Source: Acidobacteriota bacterium
Lineage (GTDB): Bacteria > Acidobacteriota > Terriglobia > Terriglobales > Acidobacteriaceae
Assembly: GCA_003010405.1 (NCBI GenBank)
Contig: PJLO01000011.1
Location: forward strand, 1 to 64,000
DNA length: 64,000 bases
Reading direction: 5' to 3'
Below are positions 44,912 to 54,116 of the stretch, one piece after another. The notes beneath the pieces were generated by a model, which saw only the letters and a program-made list of their open reading frames with translations, was not told the origin of the DNA and searched no databases. Within the stretch, counting starts at the first letter, position 1; the number at the start of each line of letters is the position of its first letter. Position numbers and translations under genes: made by a program.

Positions 44912-46474
44912 CTACTTTTTGGTAGTTTTCTTTACAGGTGCTGCAACACGCGGAACTGCCTTCACCTTGGCTTCATTCACAGCTTGGGTACCTTCAGCCG
45001 GGAAGTTCGCACCTGCCGGAACAACCCAGAGATCGGTTCTCTGGTCGTCGTCCGTGCCGGTCCGCGGCTCGACGCGTGAAGCATCGACGCCCTTTTCCTT
45101 GGTCAGGTAATCCTTGGTGTTAACAGCACGCTCGGCTGGAAAATCAGGAGTTCTCTTGCTTCCCTTCTTCGGAGTTTTTTCGGCAGCCGTTGCTTGTCCT
45201 ACAACCACGCCTTTTGCATCCGGCGCAGCGGCCAGAGCATCGGCGTAGCGGTCGAGTTCACCCTTAGCTTCGTTATCCACGCGGGTCGGCCGCTTCACGT
45301 CATGTTTGAATTCGATGGCGCCGAATTTGGAAGCAGTCGGCGCAGGAGGCGGAGGCGGTGGAGCAACGCAGCTTACTCGCGTGCTGGCGGATGCAGTCAG
45401 CTGGCGATCGTCGCTTACGGTGCAGTTGACGGTAATTGTCGTGCCCGAGGGGACACCTGTGGTGTCAAGCGTGTAGGTCGGACCATTGCCGCTCAGCCGG
45501 CCAGCGCTCGAATTGCAGTTGTAGGTCAACGGGCGGTTGTCCGCGCTGCTCCCACTTGCACTAATCGTGGAGGGTTCGCCACACTTAAGCGAATCCGGAT
45601 TAGCCGATAGCGACAGCACTGGCGGATGCTTTGGTTCGTTGACACTGAACCCGACCGTGCAGTTCGCAATCTGCTGGTGTTTGCCCTTGCCGTTGTCCAT
45701 AACCTTTCCGGTTACGGTATAGCTGCCTGCTGCCAGGCCAGTGGTATCTACCGTTGCCATGTTGTCGGTTCCGGTAATCTTGCCACCGGTGCTCGCATAG
45801 CTGTAAGTCAACACGCGCTTCGGAAGGAAGCCCGCCGGAGTCACGCCAATCTGAACCGGAACTCCGGCGTCAACTGCCTGCGGGTCTGCTGTGCAGGCAG
45901 CCGAAACTGGCTTTTGCGGCGTGGCACCGCCGAAACTGAATGTCACACCTCCCTGTGCACGGAAGCCATTCAATGTGGTCCAGTTACCAGCAGGTTGGAG
46001 CTCGTTATATCTCGAATACACATAATCAACCTGGCCAGCGCGAATACCGAAATGACGCGTAATCGGAATATCAAGTCCGCCACCAGCGATTATCACGAAA
46101 TCGGTTCCCGTAGGAGCATTGCTCGGACCGATCATCTGCGCTCCGAAAAGCGCCTCGCCGAATGGAACAAAATGGTGGCGACGAAGTTTGAACTGCGGGC
46201 CCACGGCAAATGAATGGGCATTACCATCGTAGTCTGATTTATAGTGACCGGCTGCGTCGAAAGCAATGCCAAACCAGTGGTTGAAGTTGTAGGCAAACTG
46301 CGCAGCCCAGCCTTTATCGAACTCCGGTAAATTTTGCCGGCTGTCGCCTTGTGGGTTGTAATACGAATACCCACCAAACACCTCGTACTTGGGTGCATAC
46401 GTCTGCGCAAATACTAGCGATGGCACGCAAAGAGCGACGAACATGACTATCGTCAACAAACGGCGCAAAGACAT
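44912..46474 (-). CDS. OmpA-like outer-membrane protein with Ig-like domains
   Basis: 520 residues. Signal peptide MSLRRLLTIVMFVALCVPSL-VFA. An N-terminal beta-barrel (about 25-195; YEVFGGYSYYNPQGDSR, WFGIAFDAAGHYKSDY, GVTFSFGG) is followed by two Ig/PKD-like modules (about 205-380) with paired cysteines, a Pro-rich linker (PPPPPPAP) and a C-terminal OmpA-like fold (FEFKHDV-type IEFKHDVKRPTRVDNEAK, then ERAVNTKDYL). The tail is Lys-rich. It probably links the outer membrane to the cell wall. Confidence 0.8.
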   Translation of the reverse strand: MSLRRLLTIVMFVALCVPSLVFAQTYAPKYEVFGGYSYYNPQGDSRQNLPEFDKGWAAQFAYNFNHWFGIAFDAAGHYKSDYDGNAHSFAVGPQFKLRRHHFVPFGEALFGAQMIGPSNAPTGTDFVIIAGGGLDIPITRHFGIRAGQVDYVYSRYNELQPAGNWTTLNGFRAQGGVTFSFGGATPQKPVSAACTADPQAVDAGVPVQIGVTPAGFLPKRVLTYSYASTGGKITGTDNMATVDTTGLAAGSYTVTGKVMDNGKGKHQQIANCTVGFSVNEPKHPPVLSLSANPDSLKCGEPSTISASGSSADNRPLTYNCNSSAGRLSGNGPTYTLDTTGVPSGTTITVNCTVSDDRQLTASASTRVSCVAPPPPPPAPTASKFGAIEFKHDVKRPTRVDNEAKGELDRYADALAAAPDAKGVVVGQATAAEKTPKKGSKRTPDFPAERAVNTKDYLTKEKGVDASRVEPRTGTDDDQRTDLWVVPAGANFPAEGTQAVNEAKVKAVPRVAAPVKKTTKK

Positions 46475-46611
46475 GTGATCCTCCTAAACAATTCGAGAAC
46501 AGATACAACAGAGGGCAACGACCTTAGAGCCCAAATCAAACCGCACCTGGATTCCGTTGCCACTCACCTAGGGGCAAGGTAAATGCCTTACCCGTGCTGC
46601 GCCGTACATTC

Positions 46612-46627
46612 TAGCGCAACTTTGGAA
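46612..46627. promoter_or_regulatory. Shared upstream element, copy B
   Basis: TAGCGCAACTTTGGAA again, about 140 bp upstream of the OmpA-like gene, with a -10-like TAGAAT in the same relation. The 380-bp gap 46475-46854 holds this element and the promoter region of the divergent NtrC-type gene, and nothing else I can support. Confidence 0.5.
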
Positions 46628-46854
46628 CTACTTTCGATTTTTTGCCTTGGAAGTATCTGAGCGGACAATTTATGGGACGACCTGAGAAGTAAGCAAGAGC
46701 TCGCGCCGTAATCTCGATACACTATTCATAGGGGACCTGTGGGCAAAAGTTACACGGCAGCGGAGTTTCTGCATCTAACCAAGTTTGTTCACCCGGTTGT
46801 TGGACGCCAATCGATTTTGTGCGTCCTGAAAAATTGCGAAGGGATTTATGCGAA

Positions 46855-48255
46855 ATGGGGTGGGAGAGAGTACTGATCGTTGAAGACGAAGAGAACGAGC
46901 GTTCCGGACTAGCCGAGCTGGTTTCCGCATGGGGATACCGCACGGATACCGCACGAGATGGCGTTGAAGGGCTGGAGAAAATAACTTCGTTGGAGCCGGG
47001 CATTGTCGTCGCCGATCTCAAAATGCCCCACATGGACGGAATGGAGTTGCTGGAGCGAGTCTCTCAATTACCTCGTGAATTGGCGTTTATTCTGCTCACT
47101 GCGCAGGGTTCCGTTGATGCAGCCGTCGCAGCTATGAAACTTGGGGCTTACGATTTCATTGAAAAGCCTGTGAATCCCACACGCTTGCGCAATATCCTGC
47201 AGAATGCTGCACGCCAGCGAGGCACAGATCGCGAGCTCGAGGCCACCCGCCGACTCTTGCGTGATAGCGGCAAACTTGGATCGCTTGTCGGCCCCTCACG
47301 CAAGATGCATGAGATTTTTCACCTCATCGAGTTGGTGGCTCCCAGCACAGCTTCTGTCCTCATCACAGGGGAGAGTGGCACGGGCAAGGAGCTGGTTGCG
47401 CGCACTATTCATGAGCTTTCACCACGCAAGAACAAACCTTTCGTGGCAATTAATTGCGCCGCGATTCCCGAAACTCTGATCGAAAGCGAGATTTTCGGTC
47501 ATGAGAAGGGTGCCTTTACTGGAGCTCTGGAGCGCCGCACGGGATGCTTCGAGCTTGCAGAGAGCGGCACTCTCCTCCTCGATGAAATCGGTGAAATGCC
47601 CGTGGGCACGCAAGCCAAGCTGCTCCGCGTGCTGGAGGATCGCAAGCTGCGCCGTCTTGGGAGCAAGTCAGAAACCGCCATAGACGTGCGCGTGCTCGCG
47701 GCCACCAACATAGTCCCGGAAGAAGCCGTAGCCCGAGGCCGCTTACGCAACGACCTCTATTATCGGCTGAACGTTTTTAACATCCACATGCCTCCGTTGC
47801 GCGATCACAAGGAAGATATACGGAGTCTCACCCAGAACCTGATCAAGGAGATGAACACGAAGCATCAGCGCAATATTCGAACAGCCAGCGATTCAGTCAT
47901 GCAGATGTTTGAATCCTTTCTTTGGCCGGGAAACGTGCGTGAGTTGCGCAACACCGTGGAGCGTGCGGTAATCGTCTGTGATTCAAGCGTGATCGAGCCG
48001 CGTCATCTGCCGCCTTCCTTTGGAAGCAAGCCTGCCCAAATTCCGGTCAGCGATGCCAATGCCATTCACCTCGGGGTGGGCACAACCGTCGGGGAAGCGG
48101 AGCGGCAGTTGATCATGAAAACTCTCGAATCAACGCGCAACAATAAAACTCGTGCAGCCGAGATTCTGGGCATCAGTCTCAAGACGTTGCACAACAAGCT
48201 AAAGGAGTATGGGACGCAGGGAACGCAGGTCACTTCCGACGCAATCGGGAGCTGA
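46855..48255 (+). CDS. NtrC-family sigma-54-dependent response regulator
   Basis: 466 residues from the ATG at 46855, AAGGGA a little upstream (a GTG at 46819 is also in frame). Receiver with phospho-acceptor D54 (VVADLKMPH), AAA+ domain with GESGTGKE, the GAFTGA loop and DEIGEMP, and a C-terminal Fis-type HTH (TRAAEILGISLKTLHNKLKEYG). It is followed after 34 bp by its presumed kinase gene. Likely targets are sigma-54 promoters, of which one consensus copy exists in this window. Confidence 0.93.
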   Translation: MGWERVLIVEDEENERSGLAELVSAWGYRTDTARDGVEGLEKITSLEPGIVVADLKMPHMDGMELLERVSQLPRELAFILLTAQGSVDAAVAAMKLGAYDFIEKPVNPTRLRNILQNAARQRGTDRELEATRRLLRDSGKLGSLVGPSRKMHEIFHLIELVAPSTASVLITGESGTGKELVARTIHELSPRKNKPFVAINCAAIPETLIESEIFGHEKGAFTGALERRTGCFELAESGTLLLDEIGEMPVGTQAKLLRVLEDRKLRRLGSKSETAIDVRVLAATNIVPEEAVARGRLRNDLYYRLNVFNIHMPPLRDHKEDIRSLTQNLIKEMNTKHQRNIRTASDSVMQMFESFLWPGNVRELRNTVERAVIVCDSSVIEPRHLPPSFGSKPAQIPVSDANAIHLGVGTTVGEAERQLIMKTLESTRNNKTRAAEILGISLKTLHNKLKEYGTQGTQVTSDAIGS

Positions 48256-48289
48256 TGCAGGAGCGAATTAACTCGGCCGCTATAACGTA

Positions 48290-50188
48290 ATGCTGCGACT
48301 CAGGCTCAAGACTAAGTTGGTGCTCGCAATCAGCGGAATGGTCTTCGCCCTGGTTGCAGCCCTCTCCTGTCTCTATATCTCACAGATTCTGCGCCAGCGT
48401 ATCAACGAAAGTTACGATAGCGCCGACTTCATCGCTCACCAGGTGCTGCACGCCGCACGTCAGGCGCTCGAAACAGACCTGCCCGGCAGTTACGTCAAGC
48501 CGCAAAGTTCCACGCAGGCTCGCGACTTGATTGCCGAAACTCTTCAAAAAGACAGCGCCGTGGAGGGGCTGTTGGAATCCATTGTCGGCTACAGCGCCGA
48601 GGTCTATGACACAGCCCTTGTAGACCGCAACGGAGTAACTTTGCTGGACACGGATTCCGCCGCAATTAACAAGCCCGTGCCTCGCCGCCCCGCGCTGTCG
48701 CGGCTGCGCGACGGCGGATTCCTCGATCAGGTCTGGGCTGTTTACGGTCCAGCGCGCGTTTATGAAGTCACATTGCCTGTGCAGCGCCAGGGAGCGCCGT
48801 TTGGCGAGATTCGCGTCGGGCTCTCCACCCTGTTTCTTAAGCAGGAACTGATTCCGCAACTCAATCGCGCACTCCTGCTCTCCGGCATCGCCATGCTGGT
48901 TTCCTTCGTCCTCGCCGCTTTCCTCTCTAACATTGCGCTGCGCCCATTAGGAGTCATTGCCCGCCGTCTGGACGCCATGACTGCCGAGGCTGGAAAGCTC
49001 GAGCCTGAGGTCGACCGCACCGATGAATTCGGCGCGGTCAGCAATCGCATCGACCGCCTTGGCCGCCAGATGCACGATGTTCGCGAGGTCTTCTCTGCTC
49101 TGAAGGAAAACCTCGATCAACTCATGTCCACCCTTCAGGATGGGCTCATACTCTTCACCCGCGACGGACGTATCGTGCTGGTCAGCGCGTCGGTCGAGCG
49201 CTTCCTCGGCAGGCCTCGGGGAGAGATACTGGGGCAAATGGTTGAAAATGTCTTCAACGACTCCAGCCGGCTCGGACACATCGTGCTCGACGCTTTTGCT
49301 CTTCGCCAGGAAGTGCCTTCGCGAGAGATCGAGGTCGAGTACGGCCGCCGGGTACAGTTGTCGCTGGATTTCATTTCCGAACGTGGCGCTCCCATTGGTG
49401 CGCTTCTCACCATGCGTGATGCCGAGTCGGTTCACCGCATCGAAAACGAGATCGAGCTCTCGCGCCGTCTTGCCGCCATTGGGCGCCTGACCTCAGGCGT
49501 GGCGCACGAAGTTAAAAATCCTATCAACGCTATAGTTATTCACCTGGAGATTCTACGCGAGCGACTCTTGAAACTTGACCCTGAGACCCGCCGCCACATG
49601 GATATTATCAATACGGAAATACACCGCCTTGATCGTGTCGTGCAAACTCTGGTGAACTTTTCCCGTCCCGTCGAGCTCAAATTGTGCGAACTCGACCTGC
49701 GCTCTCTGGTGTCCGAGGTCGTCTCGCTTGCTGCTCCGGAAATCGAGTCCCACAATATAGAAGTGATCAAAGAACTGGGACAGCACCCTCTCCCCGTGCT
49801 GGTGGATGCCGATCTAATCAAGCAGGCCATACTCAACGTAGTAGTGAACGGAGCACAGGCCATGCCAGGCGGCGGCACGCTGGTGATCCGTGCTTTCGCT
49901 TCCTTGCAAGCCGCAGTCGTCGAGGTTCATGACACCGGGGCTGGGATTTCCCCCGAGATTCGCGATAAAATTTTTGATCTGTACTTTACAACCAAGCAGG
50001 CTGGCAGTGGCATTGGACTCGCGCTGACCTACCGTGCCATGCAGTTGCACAATGGCGCGCTTGACTTTGAATCATCCCCCGGGCAGGGCACCACCTTCCG
50101 CTTCATGCTTCCGCTGGCGGTATCAGAAACTCCTGCACAGAGAGGTTCGGACGCGATGGATGAAACCATGATCCCTCCGCCGCACTAA
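48290..50188 (+). CDS. Membrane sensor histidine kinase (NtrB-like)
   Basis: 632 residues. TM1 at about 10-31, an extracytoplasmic sensor domain (32-192), TM2 at 193-215, HAMP (216-270), PAS (about 275-385), HisKA with H406 (SGVAHEVKNPINA), and a HATPase_c domain with N box NVVVNGAQA, G1 DTGAGIS and G2 GSGIGLAL. It should autophosphorylate H406 and pass phosphate to the NtrC-type regulator encoded just upstream. The signal is unknown. A lipoprotein gene follows 18 bp later. Confidence 0.93.
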   Translation: MLRLRLKTKLVLAISGMVFALVAALSCLYISQILRQRINESYDSADFIAHQVLHAARQALETDLPGSYVKPQSSTQARDLIAETLQKDSAVEGLLESIVGYSAEVYDTALVDRNGVTLLDTDSAAINKPVPRRPALSRLRDGGFLDQVWAVYGPARVYEVTLPVQRQGAPFGEIRVGLSTLFLKQELIPQLNRALLLSGIAMLVSFVLAAFLSNIALRPLGVIARRLDAMTAEAGKLEPEVDRTDEFGAVSNRIDRLGRQMHDVREVFSALKENLDQLMSTLQDGLILFTRDGRIVLVSASVERFLGRPRGEILGQMVENVFNDSSRLGHIVLDAFALRQEVPSREIEVEYGRRVQLSLDFISERGAPIGALLTMRDAESVHRIENEIELSRRLAAIGRLTSGVAHEVKNPINAIVIHLEILRERLLKLDPETRRHMDIINTEIHRLDRVVQTLVNFSRPVELKLCELDLRSLVSEVVSLAAPEIESHNIEVIKELGQHPLPVLVDADLIKQAILNVVVNGAQAMPGGGTLVIRAFASLQAAVVEVHDTGAGISPEIRDKIFDLYFTTKQAGSGIGLALTYRAMQLHNGALDFESSPGQGTTFRFMLPLAVSETPAQRGSDAMDETMIPPPH

Positions 50189-50206
50189 AGGCTCATAGAA
50201 AGAAAT

Positions 50207-50797
50207 ATGCTGTTTTTTCGTTTTAACGCTCGCTTCGTCTCAACTCGCACCGTAACCGGAGCGGCTTTGTCTCTTGCGCTGCTAGCCTCCGGGTGTCACA
50301 AGCAACCCTCGCGAGCCGTGCCCGTTGTACTTGTTCCCACCATCGAAACCGAGCCGCAGCCAGTTCCTCAGAGCCCGCAGACGACGCCGATTCCGACGCA
50401 ACAAATTCCGGCAATTCCACCCAGCACGCCTGTGCATAACGGGCCAAAATCGAAACCCAAACCTCGCAAACCAGTTCCGCGCAAGCCAGTGCCTCCCGAA
50501 GTCGTGAAACCGGCTCCCTCTAAACCCAATGCGCCGGATCGGTCGGTACAAATCACCGCCGATGTTCCTCGCGCTGCCGTGCTGTCGCGCAAGCAGACCA
50601 CGGAACAGTTGCTCCGAAACTCCGAAAGCAATCTCGCTCACATCAATCGCTGGTTAAGCCAGAGCGAACAGGAGATGCTGCGCCAGGCGCGAAACTATAT
50701 AACGCAGTCCACGCAGGCATTGCATGGCGGGGATATCGAGCGCGCCTACAATCTGGCCGTTAAAGCCAACCTGCTATCAAACGAGCTAACCAAATAA
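50207..50797 (+). CDS. Proline-rich lipoprotein linked to the two-component pair
   Basis: 196 residues. Lipoprotein signal with LALLASGC (Cys30). A Pro/Lys-rich spacer (40-105; KPKPRKPVPRKPVPPEVVKP) could span the periplasm. The C-terminal helical domain (about 120-196; RKQTTEQLLRNSESNLAHI, GDIERAYNLAVKANLL) is TPR-like in character. It follows the kinase gene by 18 bp, so it may act in the same envelope pathway. No named family recognised. Confidence 0.7.
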   Translation: MLFFRFNARFVSTRTVTGAALSLALLASGCHKQPSRAVPVVLVPTIETEPQPVPQSPQTTPIPTQQIPAIPPSTPVHNGPKSKPKPRKPVPRKPVPPEVVKPAPSKPNAPDRSVQITADVPRAAVLSRKQTTEQLLRNSESNLAHINRWLSQSEQEMLRQARNYITQSTQALHGGDIERAYNLAVKANLLSNELTK

Positions 50798-51022
50798 AAA
50801 ATGAGAAAGGACGGCCCAGAGTTGGAAAGCGCGCCAAACTCTGGACGCAAGTAGCTTCCATTCTCTGGAGTTGCTGAGCACGAAATTCAGGTTAGCAACC
50901 CTCGCTGCCTGCATCCAACCAGATCGGCCTTGAACTCGCTCACGGTTGGCAGTGCTGCCCTGAAGAGCTTTCGCGGCCTGAGGGACACAGCGGGCCACTC
51001 GCGCTTCAGCTTGGAGGAATCC

Positions 51023-52141
51023 ATGAACCAACGACACTCGGCAGTCGACGCCGTTGTTGAAGGTGGGATTTCTCCTCGCGCTTTGGACGGCGCTTTTCCA
51101 CGGCTTGATCTTCCTCTGGCGTTGCCGTTTGCCCCGATGGAGGCGAAGACCGTCGCAGGCTTGCCTTCCGGCAGTGGGTGGCAATACGAACCCAAGTGGG
51201 ATGGATTCCGCTGTCTGGCTTTTCGTGACGCCAATCAGCTCGTACTGCAATCGAAGGCCGGACAGCCCTTGACACGATATTTTCCTGAGCTTCAATCGGC
51301 ATTGCTTCAGCTTAGGTCGAATCGTTTCGTCCTTGATGGCGAGATCGTGATCATACGCGATGGTCAGCTTTCGTTTGATGATCTGTTGTTGCGCATTCAT
51401 CCCGCCCAGAGCCGAATCAACAAACTTTCGCAACAGACCCCCTGCACGTTGCTGATCTTTGACCTTCTGGTGGACGCGGATGGCAAGTTGCTGACCGACA
51501 GGCCATTGCGCGAACGACGTGTCCGGTTGGAAAGTTTCTATACGCAAATGGGAAACTCCCCGCTGGTCAGGCTTTCAGCCGCAACGTCGAAAATTGCAAA
51601 AGCTCGTCGCTGGCTGGCCGAACTGACCGAATCCGGTTGCGATGGCGTGATGGCGAAGGCCATTAACGAGCCATACCGCTCAGGCGAGCGGTCGATGCAG
51701 AAAGTTAAGCGGATCCGCTCGGCAGATTGCGTGATCGGTGGATTTCGATTCGCCAGCAATTCGAAAGTGGTCGGTTCGCTGTTGCTGGGGCTTTACGACA
51801 GCGATGGTCTGCTGCATCACGTGGGGTTTACGTCGAGCTTCAACCAGAGGCAGCGCGCAGAACTCGTGAATGTTCTCAAGCCTTTTCTCGGTGGACAGGG
51901 TTTCACGGGAAATGCGCCAGGAGGCCCAAGCCGCTGGAGCAACGAGCGCAGTGGCGAATGGAAGCGCCTGGAGTCGAGACTCGTCTGCGAGGTGAGTTAC
52001 GACCATTTTGCCGGCGGACGGTTTCGCCATGGGACGAAGTTTCTCCGCTGGCGACCGGAGAAGCGCCCTGAGAGCTGCACATTCGAACAGGTCCTTGGCG
52101 ACAATGGACACGGCCAAATAAGCAAATTATTAGCGGCATGA
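51023..52141 (+). CDS. ATP-dependent DNA ligase (LigD ligase-domain type)
   Basis: 372 residues from MNQRHSAV at 51023, preceded by GGAGGAATCC. Active-site Lys K58 in EPKWDGFRC (motif I), DGEIVI (motif IV region), FDLL and KVKRIRSADC (motif V). The C-terminal OB-fold domain has LGLYDSDGLLHHVGFTSS. Length and motif context match stand-alone relatives of the LigD ligase domain used in end joining. No Ku, polymerase or nuclease gene lies in the window. It overlaps or abuts the HAD gene. Confidence 0.88.
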   Translation: MNQRHSAVDAVVEGGISPRALDGAFPRLDLPLALPFAPMEAKTVAGLPSGSGWQYEPKWDGFRCLAFRDANQLVLQSKAGQPLTRYFPELQSALLQLRSNRFVLDGEIVIIRDGQLSFDDLLLRIHPAQSRINKLSQQTPCTLLIFDLLVDADGKLLTDRPLRERRVRLESFYTQMGNSPLVRLSAATSKIAKARRWLAELTESGCDGVMAKAINEPYRSGERSMQKVKRIRSADCVIGGFRFASNSKVVGSLLLGLYDSDGLLHHVGFTSSFNQRQRAELVNVLKPFLGGQGFTGNAPGGPSRWSNERSGEWKRLESRLVCEVSYDHFAGGRFRHGTKFLRWRPEKRPESCTFEQVLGDNGHGQISKLLAA

Positions 52142-52842
52142 GAGTGCGATTCTGCTCGCTTCAGCTGCGCGGGAGAATGATGGCGGAAGTGCTTTTGAGC
52201 GACATCGACGGAACGCTTGTGGATAGCAACTGCTTGCATGCGGATGCATGGCGCCGCTCCTTCGAGCAATTCGGAATACAGGTTCGAATAGATGAAGTTT
52301 GGACGCAGATTGGGAAGGGCGGCGACCAACTCCTTCCGGTATTTCTTCGGGAAGCAGATCGAGAGCGACTGGAGAAGCCGCTCACCGAGTTCAAGGATGA
52401 ACTATTCCGTCGCGAGTATCTGCATCGCGTCGTGGCCTTCCCGATGGCTCGTGAGCTGTTTATGCGAGTAAAAGAAAGTGGCACCAGGATCGCGCTCGCG
52501 ACTTCTTCTGGCAAGGCGGACCTGGCAGTCTACAAAAAAATCGCAAGAATTGAAGATCTGGTAGAGGAAGCCTCCTCCAGTGATGACGCAGAGTCATCAA
52601 AACCTGATCCAGACATCTTCGCAGCTGCATTAAGCATGGTTCAAATGCGATCGGATCAGGCCATTGCGCTGGGCGACACGCCATACGATGCAGAAGCAGC
52701 GGGAAAACTCGGAATACCCGTCATTGGGCTGACGTGCGGAGGATGGAAGCGCGATGATTTGAAGGATGCTGGATGCATTGAAGTCTACATGAACCCAGAA
52801 GCTCTTCTTCGAGAATTCAGGCATTCAGCACTAGCAAGATGA
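52138..52842 (+). CDS. HAD-superfamily phosphatase
   Basis: Up to 234 residues. Motif I DIDGTLVDSN with the nucleophile Asp, ATSSGKADL (motif II), SKPDPDIFAAAL (motif III Lys) and LGDTPYDAEAA (motif IV), as in phosphoglycolate-phosphatase-like enzymes with an alpha-helical cap. The ATG at 52138 overlaps the ligase stop (ATGA). An internal ATG at 52180 (MAEVLLSDIDGT) gives the more usual N-terminus and also follows GGGAGA, so the true start may be there. Substrate unknown. Confidence 0.87.
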   Translation: MRVRFCSLQLRGRMMAEVLLSDIDGTLVDSNCLHADAWRRSFEQFGIQVRIDEVWTQIGKGGDQLLPVFLREADRERLEKPLTEFKDELFRREYLHRVVAFPMARELFMRVKESGTRIALATSSGKADLAVYKKIARIEDLVEEASSSDDAESSKPDPDIFAAALSMVQMRSDQAIALGDTPYDAEAAGKLGIPVIGLTCGGWKRDDLKDAGCIEVYMNPEALLREFRHSALAR

Positions 52843-52975
52843 GCGATCTTCTGCGATTTCGAAAAGCCGTGCTCCCCGGCTTTTTCCGCACGGGAATTGT
52901 TGAGGCGACAGGGCAGGGTTTGGATACATCGAATCCGTGTCTGTTCCTCGTGTGAGGAATGGCCCAGGAGAGACT

Positions 52976-53335
52976 ATGCAGGACATCCTGTTTAGGGTAC
53001 TAGTCGGAGGCGTTGACGCGTTGGTTCTGATGGACGAACCCGCATTTACGGGCTGCGTTCTGCGCTGTCGAGTCATCGGAATCATTGAAGGAGAGCAGGG
53101 GAGCAAGAAAGATAAGAAACGAAACGATCGAATTGTCGCTATAGAAAAAGAGAATCACAGCTTGGCTAACATTGTTCAGATCAACGACCTTGGCAAAAAA
53201 TTTCTCAACGAACTGGAAAACTTTTTCGTGAATTATCACGAGCTATCAGGCGAAAAATACAAGATTTGGGGGGTGAATGGGCCATCACAAGCTCGTAAGC
53301 GTATCGGAGACGCGATGAGGCTTTATCGAAAATAG
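52976..53335 (+). pseudogene. Truncated family I inorganic pyrophosphatase
   Basis: 119 codons from the ATG at 52976. VLMDEPAFTGCVLRCRVIGI, KKRNDRIVAI and the LNELENFFVNYHELSG block match the C-terminal half of soluble inorganic pyrophosphatases. The N-terminal half is gone, and the DGDPLD catalytic acid cluster is reduced to VGGVDAL with one Asp. With half the active site missing it should not hydrolyse pyrophosphate. Homology is clear; loss of function is inferred. Confidence 0.8.
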
Positions 53336-53594
53336 CCCTTCGCCTTTGAATTGACAGAGCAGATTGCTATTGAAGCCGCCGATGGCGGACACGAGGTTAC
53401 GGGTGTGCACCGGTTCCGCATACAGACAAGCAATTTAGCAACTCATGATCGTTTCGTTACCTGCCACTTACGAAAACAAAGGGCACAGCCGCAGCTCTCA
53501 CATTGCAAACTCGTGGTTTTCTCGAATTTTTTTAAAAAGCGCGCGCTGAACACGTCTTTTGGCGTATTCTCTGTGCTTCTCTAGGGAGGAATCT

Positions 53595-53888
53595 ATGGCC
53601 GAATCCCATCAAGATCCATTGTCAACAGAAATTAAACTCACGAATCCTCGCGGCGTGGAATCTGTTTATGTCAATAACGTCCAAATCCTGGTCTCAAACT
53701 GGGATATTCGTTTTCTCTGTACTGAATTGATGGCTGCGCCGGGTGGAGGTCCCGAACAACAGTTAAGGGCTAACCTGGTAATGTCTATTCCTCATGCGAA
53801 GGCGCTCCTAACCGCCCTGCAGAACGCTCTGGACAGATCGCAGCAACAAAGTGTCGAAGGTATCGGCGCAAAACGGTGGATTGCTTAG
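53595..53888 (+). CDS. DUF3467 protein
   Basis: 97 residues from the ATG at 53595, after a strong GGGAGGAATCT. YVNNVQILVSNWDIRFLCTE, then VMSIPHAKALLTALQNALD: the beta-sandwich pattern of DUF3467, small cytoplasmic proteins of unknown function. Probably a single-gene unit. Confidence 0.82.
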   Translation: MAESHQDPLSTEIKLTNPRGVESVYVNNVQILVSNWDIRFLCTELMAAPGGGPEQQLRANLVMSIPHAKALLTALQNALDRSQQQSVEGIGAKRWIA

Positions 53889-54116
53889 TACCCCAGGCTT
53901 GAAAGCAACCTGGAGAAATCGACAGAAGGAGAAGCGGCGAAACTGACGCACCGGCGGACGAGTCTTTCAGGCTCGCCCGCTTGGTTTGCGCCACCGTTGA
54001 TTCAACCGGCAGCTTTGGGTGTCTCGGTGTGAACTGTTTCTCCTTCGCGAGCACCTGGAGGTAAGTAATGCACAGCTATCCCCTGCAACATTGCTTCAAA
54101 AAGGCATAGATCCGGT

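Noticed and set aside
50786..51547. Minus-strand frame of 253 codons opposite the DNA ligase
   Set aside because: The plus-strand ligase has all motifs and a strong ribosome site; the opposite frame has none.
53351..53584. 77-codon frame between the pyrophosphatase fragment and the DUF3467 gene
   Set aside because: No ribosome site, atypical composition and no recognisable motif.
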